Assembly: GCA_947168565.1 (NCBI GenBank)
Contig: CAMVMM010000015.1
Location: 1-57,348, forward strand
Direction: 5' to 3'
From: an uncultured Clostridia bacterium
GTDB taxonomy: Bacteria > Bacillota > Clostridia > Christensenellales > CAG-138
DNA: 57,348 nucleotides
Both the position numbers and the translations under genes were made by a program. How positions within the stretch are numbered: the stretch's first letter is position 1; every line of letters starts with the position of its first letter. A model generated the notes under the pieces. That model was given only the letters and a program-made list of their open reading frames with translations, was not told the DNA's origin and made no database searches. Shown piece after piece: positions 17,432 to 26,080 of this stretch.

Positions 17432-19042
17432 ATGTATTCTTTCAGCACAGAAAACTATGGTTCTAATGCGTTTCTTGTTCAGAAGCTTGATGCAGCCGAT
17501 GCATTGGACAGCACATGCCTTGGCATGCTTTCATCGAACGAAATCGATGGCGTTGCGAAGGTTATCTTTAACCAGGTGGATGGCGACAGGTATCTGAAAT
17601 ACAATGTTACTTCCAAAATACCGATGAAGCAGCTATTTGGGAGGCGCATAAATAAGTCGCAGCTGCTGAGCACGTTCATTGGAATCTGCGATGCGCTGCT
17701 TATTGCGGACGACTATATGCTCCCGCAATCATCGTTTTTGATCGACAGCGAGTACATATATGTTGATGTAAACAAAAAGAAGGTGATGCTTCTTTGTGTT
17801 CCGCTTGAATCACAAGACGTACAGCCTGATTTGAAGGCGTTTTTCAAGAACGAGCTCGTTGAGGCAAACACGGATCCGAATGAAAACGGAGACTATGTGG
17901 TGCGAATTTTGGATTATATCAAATCCGCCCCGCAGATTTCGCTTGCATCGTTCAGAAGCTTCTTGATCTCGCTGCGAGATAACAGCTCTTCAAATCCGGG
18001 GAAAAGCACACAATCACCGGGCCTCACAGATGATCACCATCGGAATGAACCGCACGAAACGCCGCTTACGCCGAAAAATCCGGTTTGGCCTGATGACAGG
18101 GAAAAGCCTGCCGGCAACAAACCGAATGCCGGAAACGGTCGCGGGGAAATCCCGTCTGCAGGAGGGCCACATTCCGGAGCAAAGAACTCGAAGGAGAAGG
18201 GGCAAAGCTCGGATACGCCGACAGCCGGCGACGACGCAAAGCCGATGTCCTTACTATACTTGCTTCAGCATTATTCTGCCGAAAACCTGGAGGCATACAA
18301 AGCCCAAAAGGGCAAAAAGGATTCAAGTGCCGAAAAAGCTAAGCCAAGCGATAAAAACAAAAATAAATCGTCCGCCGGAAGCGGCCTTGCCTCAAAGCTT
18401 GGCTTGAGCGGTTCAAAGAAGAATAAGGCAAGCAGCGGACAGAAGACGGCGGGCTTTGCGATTCCGGGAATGGATACTCCACCCGTTCTTCCGGATTCGC
18501 CGGGTGAAAGCAAACCGGGAAAGGGAAAATCTGCCGAGAAAGTACCATATGAATACAAGGCCCAACCCTCGGATAATGGAGCAAGGGTGGACGATGATAA
18601 ATCGCAAACTCGCCCAACGGTAAAGGCCAAGGAACCGTATTCCCAACAACAGCCTGTTGTTAAAACCACAATTTGGAATGACGACGACTTTGACGCTCCA
18701 ACGGAGGATGCGGACAGGGGATTGATGATGGCAGCTGCCGGGATCCCGTATCTACTCAGGCTGTCCAATCAGGAGAAGGTGTATATCACAAAACCGCAGT
18801 TCCGCATTGGGCGCGGTTCGCAGTATCCGGACTACAATATTTTTGACAACAGAGCGGTTGGGCATAGTCATGCAATAATCGTAAAGCGCGATTCAGGCTA
18901 TTACGTTATGGATACAAACTCTAAGAATCATACGTTTGTAGACGGTGATCCAACCCCTATTCCTCCAAACACGGAGGTAAAGCTTGAACACGGAATGAAG
19001 GTTCAGTTTGCCAACGAGGCATTTGAATTCAGAATGAGTTAA
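17432..19042 (+). CDS. FHA-like protein with N-terminal DUF6382-like domain
   Basis: A 536-residue cytoplasmic protein. Residues 1-170 look like the DUF6382 domain often found in clostridial Tad loci (name from memory). A disordered Ser/Pro/Lys-rich region spans about 190-430. Residues about 438-536 form an FHA fold: 'FRIGRGSQYPDYNI', 'HAIIVKRDSGYYVMDTNSKNHTFVDG'. FHA domains bind phosphothreonine, so the adjacent kinase and phosphatases are natural partners. Oddly the usual Ser-Arg of the 'SRxHA' motif reads Gly-His ('VGHSHA'), and the NGT turn is altered too, so classical phosphothreonine binding is uncertain. Confidence 0.8.
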   Translation: MYSFSTENYGSNAFLVQKLDAADALDSTCLGMLSSNEIDGVAKVIFNQVDGDRYLKYNVTSKIPMKQLFGRRINKSQLLSTFIGICDALLIADDYMLPQSSFLIDSEYIYVDVNKKKVMLLCVPLESQDVQPDLKAFFKNELVEANTDPNENGDYVVRILDYIKSAPQISLASFRSFLISLRDNSSSNPGKSTQSPGLTDDHHRNEPHETPLTPKNPVWPDDREKPAGNKPNAGNGRGEIPSAGGPHSGAKNSKEKGQSSDTPTAGDDAKPMSLLYLLQHYSAENLEAYKAQKGKKDSSAEKAKPSDKNKNKSSAGSGLASKLGLSGSKKNKASSGQKTAGFAIPGMDTPPVLPDSPGESKPGKGKSAEKVPYEYKAQPSDNGARVDDDKSQTRPTVKAKEPYSQQQPVVKTTIWNDDDFDAPTEDADRGLMMAAAGIPYLLRLSNQEKVYITKPQFRIGRGSQYPDYNIFDNRAVGHSHAIIVKRDSGYYVMDTNSKNHTFVDGDPTPIPPNTEVKLEHGMKVQFANEAFEFRMS

Positions 19043-19069
19043 GCTTGGATTGCATATAAAGGAGATGCC

Positions 19070-19843
19070 ATGTTCAGAATTGCCGGTGCAACAAATGTTG
19101 GCAATGTAAAAGAAGTCAATCAGGATGCCTATGCGGTTATGCGGCTTGAAACCTGCCTTGGCGAAGCGGCGTTTGCTGTGCTTTGTGATGGCATGGGAGG
19201 CCTTGACAGCGGCGAGGTGGCAAGCTGCACTGTCGTTTCCGCATATAAAAAATGGGCGCTTAACGATCTTGCCAGAGCCTGTTCATCAGGGCTTGACGAG
19301 AATGAGTTGAAGCGTGAATGGAGCTATATCGCGTCCATGTGCAATGAACGCCTTAGAGAATTCGCGGAAAAAAGGGATGCAAGGATAGGCACCACGGCCG
19401 TGGTGATGCTTATCATAGAATCTCGATGCTATGTTATGAATATCGGAGATTCAAGAGCCTATGAAATAGGTGAAACGGCGGCTCCCATTACAGTGGATCA
19501 CACATGGGAAAACCACATGGTTGAAAACGGATTTCTCTCCGCCGCCGCAGCCCACGCGGACAGGAGGCGCAATCAGCTTACTCGCTGCATTGGTCCGCTT
19601 GAAAGCGTTGTGCCGGATTTCTTTGTTCGGGATGTGTCTCCGGGAATGGTTTATTTGCTCTGCAGCGATGGTTTCAGGCACAAGGTGGCCCCTGCGGAGA
19701 TTGCCGCAATAATGAGGACGGGTGCAGAAGCAATGGAGCTTGAATCGTCCCTTGAGGAATTGATCCGGATAAATATGGATAGGCACGAGAAGGACAACCT
19801 TACGGGAGTGGCCATTGCGATGGCTCAACAGAATGAACCATGA
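19070..19843 (+). CDS. PP2C-family Ser/Thr phosphatase 1
   Basis: A 257-residue PPM/PP2C phosphatase. Metal-binding motifs are present: 'VNQDAY' (about 18-23), 'LCDGMGGLDSGEVAS' (about 39-53), 'NIGDSRAYE', 'LCSDGFRHKV' and 'EKDNLTGVAIAM'. This domain alone forms the protein, with no transmembrane segment. It should remove phosphate from proteins phosphorylated by the kinase at 21100. RBS AAGGAG precedes ATG 19070, 27 bases after the FHA gene. Confidence 0.92.
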   Translation: MFRIAGATNVGNVKEVNQDAYAVMRLETCLGEAAFAVLCDGMGGLDSGEVASCTVVSAYKKWALNDLARACSSGLDENELKREWSYIASMCNERLREFAEKRDARIGTTAVVMLIIESRCYVMNIGDSRAYEIGETAAPITVDHTWENHMVENGFLSAAAAHADRRRNQLTRCIGPLESVVPDFFVRDVSPGMVYLLCSDGFRHKVAPAEIAAIMRTGAEAMELESSLEELIRINMDRHEKDNLTGVAIAMAQQNEP

Positions 19844-19873
19844 CTTGCACAAATATTAATTGACGGGTGTATT

Positions 19874-20206
19874 ATGCAGGGATTGTACGATAAAACATTG
19901 TGGATACTTGCTCTTGCAGGTCTTATGGCTGCAGGGGTGATGGTGACAATGGCGGTAGTTCGCTTAAAAAATTATAAAAAGTCTGCCGCAAACACGACTA
20001 TGAGAAAAATGAGGGTCGAGAAGCGAACCAATTTGCCGTCCGGCCCCGATTTTGCGGACAGCTTTAATGAAGGCACGCTGGAGCAGGAAAAAACCCTGGA
20101 TCTGAATAGAAACAGAAAGCGTGAGGAGCTCACGTGGGATTCGATGAATTCGGTTGTTGTGCTCGAGGAGTATGGCTTTATGGCGACGGAATCGATACTT
20201 GATTAA
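19874..20206 (+). CDS. Small single-pass membrane protein
   Basis: A 110-residue protein with one membrane helix (about residues 9-30, 'ILALAGLMAAGVMVTMAVVRL') and a basic then acidic cytoplasmic tail. Thr and Ser residues in the tail could be phosphorylation sites, but that is guesswork. It is wedged between two PP2C genes in the operon. I do not recognise a family. Confidence 0.65.
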   Translation: MQGLYDKTLWILALAGLMAAGVMVTMAVVRLKNYKKSAANTTMRKMRVEKRTNLPSGPDFADSFNEGTLEQEKTLDLNRNRKREELTWDSMNSVVVLEEYGFMATESILD

Positions 20207-20227
20207 GAGCGGATCGAGGAAGGAATT

Positions 20228-21085
20228 ATGTACAGCTACAAATGTGCGGTTGTCAGCAAAACCAACAAAAGAAAGAATAATGAAGATAATTATTTGGTTG
20301 GCAGGGCATTTGCGGCGCTCGATCATGGAGATGAAACGTATTGTGCGGAGGGAGAGCTGTCGCAGCCAATCGTTTTTGCGGTGGCGGATGGAATGGGAGG
20401 AGAGGAATCAGGCGAGGTTGCATCGTTCACGGCTGTTGAAACTTTGAGCCGCGAGCTTGCCGACACCGGTGATGGCTTTGAACCTGAAATGCTGATAAAG
20501 GCGATAGAGAAAGCCCATGAATGCATTTGCGGAAAAAACGACCCTGAGCAATCGCGTTCCGGAATGGGGAGCACTATTGTTGCGGCAATGTTGTCAGAAA
20601 GCGAAATGGTTTACACAAGCATTGGCGACAGCAGGCTGTATCTCATGCAGCGAGGAAAAACAAAGCTGCTCACCATGGATCACACGGAAAGCCGTATGCT
20701 GATCGATTCCGGGCTTATGTCTGAAGAAGAGGCCGAAAAGCATCCGGGAGGCAACAGGCTAACCCGGTTCCTCGGCTTTTCTTTGGAGGGCATGGTGTTT
20801 GAAGTTCCGGAATGCACGCGGATAAAACTGAAAAACGGAGATGCTATCCTTCTTTGCAGCGATGGAGTCGGCGCCGTACTTGATTATCAGCAAATAGCTA
20901 ACCTTTTAAATGAGGACAAGACTCCGATGGAGATGGCGAAAACCATTGCCGATGCCGCAATAGATAAAGGCGGAACGGACAACACAACGGCGATGGTGGT
21001 AAAGATAGAGGGCGGACCGGATTCTAAAATCAAGGGCTTGTTAAATAGAATAAAAGCCCATTGGTGCATACCTGATAATTGCTGA
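20228..21085 (+). CDS. PP2C-family Ser/Thr phosphatase 2
   Basis: A 285-residue PPM/PP2C phosphatase with all key motifs: 'NNEDNYLVGR', 'VADGMGGEESGEVAS', 'SIGDSRLYL', 'LCSDGVGAVL' and 'GGTDNTTAMVV'. It is only distantly similar to phosphatase 1 (different loop lengths and N-terminus), so the pair is not a recent duplication. A small insertion follows the first metal motif (about residues 33-45). It ends 14 bases before the kinase start. Confidence 0.92.
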   Translation: MYSYKCAVVSKTNKRKNNEDNYLVGRAFAALDHGDETYCAEGELSQPIVFAVADGMGGEESGEVASFTAVETLSRELADTGDGFEPEMLIKAIEKAHECICGKNDPEQSRSGMGSTIVAAMLSESEMVYTSIGDSRLYLMQRGKTKLLTMDHTESRMLIDSGLMSEEEAEKHPGGNRLTRFLGFSLEGMVFEVPECTRIKLKNGDAILLCSDGVGAVLDYQQIANLLNEDKTPMEMAKTIADAAIDKGGTDNTTAMVVKIEGGPDSKIKGLLNRIKAHWCIPDNC

Positions 21086-21099
21086 TTTGGAGTGTAGAC

Positions 21100-23346
21100 A
21101 TGGCTGAGAACAACAAGGAGAGCGCGAAAACTATATTTGGCTGGACGATCGATAAAAAGCTCGGTGCCGGCACCTACGGCACGGTCTATCGCGTCTATAA
21201 AGAAGAGCATGAACAGAGGGTTTACTATGCTCTTAAACACATTACCATACCTAAGTCGGAGTTGGATGTTGAAGAGCTTAGAAGGACAATGGATGAAGAC
21301 GGCATACGCGAATACTATGCTAATCTTGCACGGCGCTTTGAAAACGAGATTGCTGCAATGGAAAAGCTCAGCGGATGCAAAAATGTTGTTCAGTTAGAGG
21401 AATCGAGGGTAATCAAGCTCGAGGATGGAATCGGATATGACATCTATATCCTGATGGAGCTCCTGAGCGATTCGCAGAAGTACATAAAAGCACATTGGAG
21501 TGAGGCGGAGGTAGTCAAGCTTGGAAAGGATGTTTGCAATGCCCTGATTGCCTGCAGCGCTGAGGGCATTATCCATCGCGATATTAAACCCGCAAATATT
21601 CTTGTTGATATAGACGGGGATGAGGCAGTTTATAAGCTGGCGGATTTCGGAATCGCCAAGCAGCTTTCAACGGCCACTGTCAGCATGACCGGCGGGATGG
21701 GAACGCCCGGGTACATGGCATATGAAGAATATTTGGGCAGCGGATATGGAGATCGCAGAACATTAGATATTTGCTCACTCGGACTTGTGTTGTACCAGCT
21801 TTTGAACAGCAACAGGCTGCCGTTCCTTCCAACAAGGGGAAACTATACTCCCGAGCAGCGTGAGCTGGCGATAAAGAAGCGCTTTGCCGGCTATCCCCTG
21901 GAAATGCCGTGCAATGCTTCGGTGGGACTTGCGAATGTTGTGCTGAAAGCCTGCGCATATAAACCCGAGGACAGGTATCAAAACGCGGAGGAGCTTTTGT
22001 ATGCTTTGGAGAATTACAGTGAGGACGGTGAGATAATTGAACCAACCCTCCCGATTGCTCCTTCGGTGATCGCTGCTCCGAAAAAAAGAAAGAAAGAGAA
22101 GAAGTCCTCTAACGCAAACGCAAAAGGCGATAAAAAGGATAAGAATGGCATAGTTCTCAACAAAAAGCCAATACTTATCGCCGCTGCTTCCGCTGTTGCT
22201 GTGGCGGCACTTGGCGGCGTTGTGTTGAGCGCGGCTTCAACCAACAAACCCGACGACTCAAGGCGTGATGTGTATGTTTCCGCGAGCCCTTCGACGTTAA
22301 CTATGGTGCCAATAGGATCGATACCTCCCATTATCAATACGCCAGCATCCAACACTCCGGATGGCATGCTGACCGATATTCCGGATTTTTCGGAACATCC
22401 TGTTATAACCAATGATCCTATTGCATACTCTCAGGGCCCGGGAGCAACACAGGTGCCGGTTGTTTCCGGCGATACAAGCACCGTAGACCCTATTGGATCG
22501 CCTGCATGGTCACCTGTCGGCACTCAGCCTCCGGTTGTTACACCCGGTTCGACGGGCGCACAAACCCCTCAGAACACGGGTTCGGCAGCAGGGGATACAC
22601 CGCCCCCCACACCGATAGGTACGGCTACACAAAAACCGACGAATACGCCCACGGCTAAGCCCACGAATTCGACAACCCCGAGACCGACGAATACACCTAC
22701 TCCGAAGCCGACAACCCCGAGGCCGACGAATACACCTACTCCGAAGCCGACAACCCCGAGGCCGACGAATACACCTACTCCGAAGCCGACAACCCCGAAA
22801 CCGACTGTAACGCCGACTCCGACGCCGAAGCCGACAACCCCGAAACCGACTGTAACGCCGACTCCGACTCCGATACCGACACCAACCACCGTGCCGGCAG
22901 TACACTTTAACAGCGCGGCTTTTGAAAATGCGCTCCGACGGAAGTACAATCTGAATGGAACCATAACCAACCAGATGCTGCTCAGCTTCACAGAGTTGGA
23001 TCTTAGAAATTGCGGACTGACCGATATAAGCGATGTTGCTAAATTCAAAAATATCACAAAGCTTATATTGATCGAGAATAATATAACGAGCATCAATGCG
23101 GTAGCAGGCTTGACGAAGCTGACGGTTTTGAGGCTTGGTAACAATAGGATTACCAATGTTTCCCCGCTTCAGAACATGACATGGCTTCAGAAACTGTATC
23201 TTGATTATAACAATATCTCCAACGTTGCCCCGCTTATGAGACTTGTTGGACTCAAGACGATTTGGCTGTATGGAAACCCAATTCCGCAGAATCAAATCGA
23301 TGCACTCCGCGCAGCGCTCGTGAACTGCACGGAATTTGGATGGTAA
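21100..23346 (+). CDS. Transmembrane Ser/Thr kinase with extracellular LRR domain
   Basis: A 748-residue protein. The kinase domain covers about residues 10-305: glycine loop 'LGAGTYGTVY', catalytic Lys at about 46 ('ALKHI'), 'HRDIKPANIL' (about 158-167), 'DFG' (about 182). The APE motif reads 'AYEE' in 'GYMAYEEYLG'. A Lys-rich segment, one membrane helix (about 357-380) and a Pro/Thr linker of about 220 residues with 13-residue repeats (PTTPRPTNTPTPK) follow. The extracellular end (about 625-748) has internalin-like LRRs of 22 residues ('LDLRNCGLTDISDVAKFKNI'). A PASTA domain is absent; the LRR likely senses protein or surface contact. ATG 21100 is preferred over a TTG at 21079 inside the previous gene. 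Confidence 0.9.
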   Translation: MAENNKESAKTIFGWTIDKKLGAGTYGTVYRVYKEEHEQRVYYALKHITIPKSELDVEELRRTMDEDGIREYYANLARRFENEIAAMEKLSGCKNVVQLEESRVIKLEDGIGYDIYILMELLSDSQKYIKAHWSEAEVVKLGKDVCNALIACSAEGIIHRDIKPANILVDIDGDEAVYKLADFGIAKQLSTATVSMTGGMGTPGYMAYEEYLGSGYGDRRTLDICSLGLVLYQLLNSNRLPFLPTRGNYTPEQRELAIKKRFAGYPLEMPCNASVGLANVVLKACAYKPEDRYQNAEELLYALENYSEDGEIIEPTLPIAPSVIAAPKKRKKEKKSSNANAKGDKKDKNGIVLNKKPILIAAASAVAVAALGGVVLSAASTNKPDDSRRDVYVSASPSTLTMVPIGSIPPIINTPASNTPDGMLTDIPDFSEHPVITNDPIAYSQGPGATQVPVVSGDTSTVDPIGSPAWSPVGTQPPVVTPGSTGAQTPQNTGSAAGDTPPPTPIGTATQKPTNTPTAKPTNSTTPRPTNTPTPKPTTPRPTNTPTPKPTTPRPTNTPTPKPTTPKPTVTPTPTPKPTTPKPTVTPTPTPIPTPTTVPAVHFNSAAFENALRRKYNLNGTITNQMLLSFTELDLRNCGLTDISDVAKFKNITKLILIENNITSINAVAGLTKLTVLRLGNNRITNVSPLQNMTWLQKLYLDYNNISNVAPLMRLVGLKTIWLYGNPIPQNQIDALRAALVNCTEFGW
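22620..22890 (+). repeat. 39-bp tandem repeat coding the Pro/Thr linker
   Basis: Three near-identical 39-bp units (13 residues, PTTPRPTNTPTPK) and two related units of slightly different length lie in the kinase linker. Such repeats can change copy number by replication slippage without breaking the frame, which would alter the distance between membrane and LRR domain. Confidence 0.8.
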
Positions 23347-23415
23347 CTTAGCCGGAACGGCAGGATGACTGAAGCACAATTGCTATATTATGAAGCTTAA
23401 GACTATCAAACAGGA

Positions 23416-24915
23416 ATGCTCCATGAACGGGATACTTTTGCCCAAAAGCTGTTTACTTTGCTTGTGGGCATACTTGTCGTATCAATAATTGTTTACTTAT
23501 TTGGAGAAGGAATCAATGGCAATGATTTTTGGTGGCATGTTAAGGTCGGAGAGTATGTAGCGCAAGCAGGAACTGTTCCAACACAGGATATTTTTTTCTG
23601 GATAGGAATAGAAAGGGGAATTCCCTGGACCGCTCATGAATGGCTGGCAGAAGTATTCTTTTATCATTTGTTTAGTAAAGGCGGCGAAATAGGCATTTTT
23701 CTCTTTTCGCTTGCTTCGGCATTGCTGCTCGTGTTTTTATTGTGGAATGAGGCAAGGGCAGACATCAAGAATAATCTGCCGCTTGGAGCGGTGTTCTTTA
23801 TACTGCTTGCACCGGTGGTTTATTCTTTCTTTTACGGCAGACCTCAGCTTTTTTCGTTTTTTTTCCTGTTTGCTGAGCTTAAAATTTTGTTTTCGTGGCA
23901 TGAAAAACGCGACAACAGGATTATTGTATTGCCATTTGTTTCGGCGCTGTGGAGTAATGTGCACGGAGGTTCATCATGCTTATCCTATGTCCTGTGCATC
24001 ATATTCCTGGTTTCAGGGGCTTTTGATGTGAAATTGGGCAAAATAACAAGCAATAAGCTTTCTAATAAAGATATGGCGAAGCTTATTGCGGTAACCGTGC
24101 TGACTGCACTGGCTATTCTTATCAATCCGATAGGACTAAAAGTATTCATATACCCTTTTCAAAATTTAAGCGACAAAATAAGCATGGCAACCATAAGCGA
24201 ATGGCAGCCGCCGGACGCGAAGGACCCGGGGATGCTGATTTTGCATTTTCTTCCAATTTTTATCATGCTTCTCGGGTTCTTCTCTTCGGAAAAAAGAATT
24301 GAGTTGATAGATTTTCTAATAATGGTGTTTTTTGTTTTTGCTTATTTAAGAAGTGTTAGATTCATAATGCTTTGGTATATTGCCGCAGTTTTTTGTGCAT
24401 TTAAATATGTTCCCCGGTGCGGTATTAAGCAGATCAAGAGAAAATGGGAGAGACTGCTGGTTTATTCAGCAATTCTCGCGGCGTTGATCTTCCTATCGGG
24501 TTCTTCGGTGCGCTTGGTTAAAAAGATTCATAGCGGCAAACTGATCAGAACTGTTTTGGGAGATGAAGCGATAGCTGTTATTAAAAAGGATGATCCAAAT
24601 AGAATGTATAATGATTATAATCTGGGAGAAGCGTTGATCTATAATGATATTCCGACATTTTTTGATGCAAGAGCTGATCTTTTTGTACACGATAACATTA
24701 TGCGTGACGGCATGTCACTATCGTTCTTAACATTTATCGGCAATGAAAAAGAAACTGATATGACAATTGAAGCACTAATATCAAAATATGATTTCGACTC
24801 GTTTGCTGTGTTGAAACAAAGACCATTGTTCGTTTACTTGTATAGTCACCCTGAAGGATACGGGTTGCTATATGAAGACGAAAGCATGGCGTATTTTATA
24901 AGGATCAAGAATTGA
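23416..24915 (+). CDS. Multi-pass membrane protein, GT-C-like family
   Basis: A 499-residue protein with about 10-12 membrane helices. The N-terminal motif 'GNDFWWHVKVGEYV' followed by 'WTAHEWLAEVFFYHL' matches a widespread uncharacterised family whose members carry 'D.WWH...G' in the first loop and look like GT-C glycosyltransferases. The C-terminal 100 residues form a soluble domain ('YNDYNLGEALIYNDIPTFFDARADLF'). Function is unknown; lipid-linked sugar transfer is a possibility only. It is AT-rich, and the start (ATG 23416, AGGA before it) is weakly supported. It follows the kinase gene by 69 bases. Confidence 0.75.
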   Translation: MLHERDTFAQKLFTLLVGILVVSIIVYLFGEGINGNDFWWHVKVGEYVAQAGTVPTQDIFFWIGIERGIPWTAHEWLAEVFFYHLFSKGGEIGIFLFSLASALLLVFLLWNEARADIKNNLPLGAVFFILLAPVVYSFFYGRPQLFSFFFLFAELKILFSWHEKRDNRIIVLPFVSALWSNVHGGSSCLSYVLCIIFLVSGAFDVKLGKITSNKLSNKDMAKLIAVTVLTALAILINPIGLKVFIYPFQNLSDKISMATISEWQPPDAKDPGMLILHFLPIFIMLLGFFSSEKRIELIDFLIMVFFVFAYLRSVRFIMLWYIAAVFCAFKYVPRCGIKQIKRKWERLLVYSAILAALIFLSGSSVRLVKKIHSGKLIRTVLGDEAIAVIKKDDPNRMYNDYNLGEALIYNDIPTFFDARADLFVHDNIMRDGMSLSFLTFIGNEKETDMTIEALISKYDFDSFAVLKQRPLFVYLYSHPEGYGLLYEDESMAYFIRIKN

Positions 24916-25236
24916 AACAATATTTTTTTCGGGCTGCTTTTAATGGCAGATGAGGTTCAGCACATCTGTAAGTGGACAAGCTCAGCACATAGGTTATCCG
25001 GTGGAAGTCCACTTCCGCTTTTCAAGGCGATGGACGGCACAGTTTTGGCAGCAAAGAAGAGCATAAGCTGTGCCATCACAACCACGTTGGCTGAATCGGT
25101 GAAACAATGGGAGAGCGGTTTTTTGAGAGACAGGGCCTACGCAAATGATCGACCTCATTTTAATTATAGTTCGTTGAGCGGATAGAAGCAACCCCAACGC
25201 AGCCGTTCACTTTACCATTGACATGCAGAAGCACTA

Positions 25237-25437
25237 TTGATCGTCCCGGGGGCTATCCTGTATTTCGGCAGCAAATGGGCGGGCATAGTCTCGATCATTC
25301 CCGGCGTCTTAGACGTTGATGTGCTCATTCCCGCGAAGCATTCCTCCGCATTCGCGATCGTCACCACAGGGCTTGTCACTGCTTCCGTAGTGCTAACTGC
25401 GATAGAATACAGACGAGCTTTGAAAAGTATAGACTGA
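25237..25437 (+). pseudogene. Remnant of a small membrane protein
   Basis: A 66-codon frame from a TTG with two hydrophobic segments ('GAILYFGSKWAGIVSIIPGV' and 'AFAIVTTGLVTASVVLTAI') and a basic end. An ATG at 25225 reads MQKHY and stops in another frame right where this one begins, as if a frameshift separated start and body. There is no good ribosome-binding site. I do not recognise the family. Confidence 0.3.
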
Positions 25438-25579
25438 CAAACGCTCGGTTCTTCCTCTTGACAAGCATACCCCGGCTACAGCGGGTCAAAGGTCGAAACC
25501 TTTACAAGGGTAGGTTGGGTATAAAAAGGCTATTCATGCACTCTCTTTAAGGAGAGTGGGAAAACGGGTGATCGGATTA

Positions 25580-25607
25580 CTTATAAAACACGAAGCTGTT
25601 TTATAAG
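25580..25607. other. Perfect 10-bp inverted repeat
   Basis: CTTATAAAAC (25580-25589) and GTTTTATAAG (25598-25607) flank an 8-base spacer. There is no T-tract on either side. It could be a hairpin in RNA or a dyad binding site for a protein. Confidence 0.5.
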
Positions 25608-25794
25608 AAGGATAGGACTGCTGTTTTATCATCAACAAGCCAACAACAGCTCCATGTACCAACGATGGCACAGAACAATTGTCGATCGTTTTTCATTATC
25701 GGTTTGCCACCTGTTACATAGTTTCTCTATGGAACGGTGCGCCTGCCGGCGGCGAATCAGCGCTGATGCGGCAGCTCCGTTTGCGCGAAATGCG

Positions 25795-25821
25795 AAGCCC
25801 GCCGCGATTTGAGGCGGGCTT
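25795..25821 (-). terminator. Candidate terminator of the cytidylate-kinase-like gene
   Basis: A perfect 9-bp stem (AAGCCCGCC 25795-25803 with GGCGGGCTT 25813-25821) closes a 9-base loop. Read on the minus strand it lies about 260 bases after the stop of the kinase-like gene, beyond the tandem repeats. The following sequence is only moderately T-rich, so it is a weak candidate. Confidence 0.35.
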
Positions 25822-25861
25822 GTATGCGGTATGAAGATCGAAAGTCCGATTGCAGCTCGGC

Positions 25862-26080
25862 ACGAAAAGCGACGGCTCGGGCGGCATTACGCGAAAAGCG
25901 GCGGCTCTGGCGGCATTGTGCGGGAAGCTTCGGCTCTGGCTGCATTACGCGAAAAGGAACTGTTCTGGCGGCATTGTGCGAAAAGCTTCGGCTCTGGCTG
26001 CATTACGCGAAAAGCTGCGGCTCCGGCGGCATTGCACGAAAAGCTGCGGCTCTGGCGGCATTACGCGAAAAGCGGCGGCT
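25862..26080. repeat. 29-bp direct tandem repeat, 7.5 copies
   Basis: Seven full units start at 25862, 25891, 25920, 25949, 25978, 26007 and 26036, and a partial unit runs 26065-26080. The core is GCGAAAAGC..CGGCTCTGGCGGCATTAC. Units follow each other directly without spacers. Even-numbered neighbours resemble each other, which hints at a 58-bp higher-order duplication. The array ends exactly at the stop codon of the minus-strand gene. Confidence 0.9.

Larger units (their letters stand above)
24916..26079. other. Gene-poor junction region
   Basis: No intact gene is supported. A 66-codon hydrophobic frame (25237-25437) looks like a remnant. Hairpins occur at 25539-25558 (7-bp stem), 25580-25607 (perfect 10-bp stem), a perfect 12-bp palindrome in 25756-25770, and 25795-25821 (perfect 9-bp stem). 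A 29-bp tandem repeat fills 25862-26080. The base composition shifts from AT-rich to GC-rich across this stretch, which suggests an old insertion, deletion or recombination boundary. Confidence 0.6.

Noticed and set aside
24943-25185. An 80-codon plus-strand frame
   Set aside because: No ribosome-binding site, no recognisable motif, and no hydrophobic or repeated pattern; likely decayed or chance sequence.
25862-26080. CRISPR array
   Set aside because: The 29-bp unit length fits a CRISPR repeat, but the units follow each other directly without spacers, and no cas gene is near.
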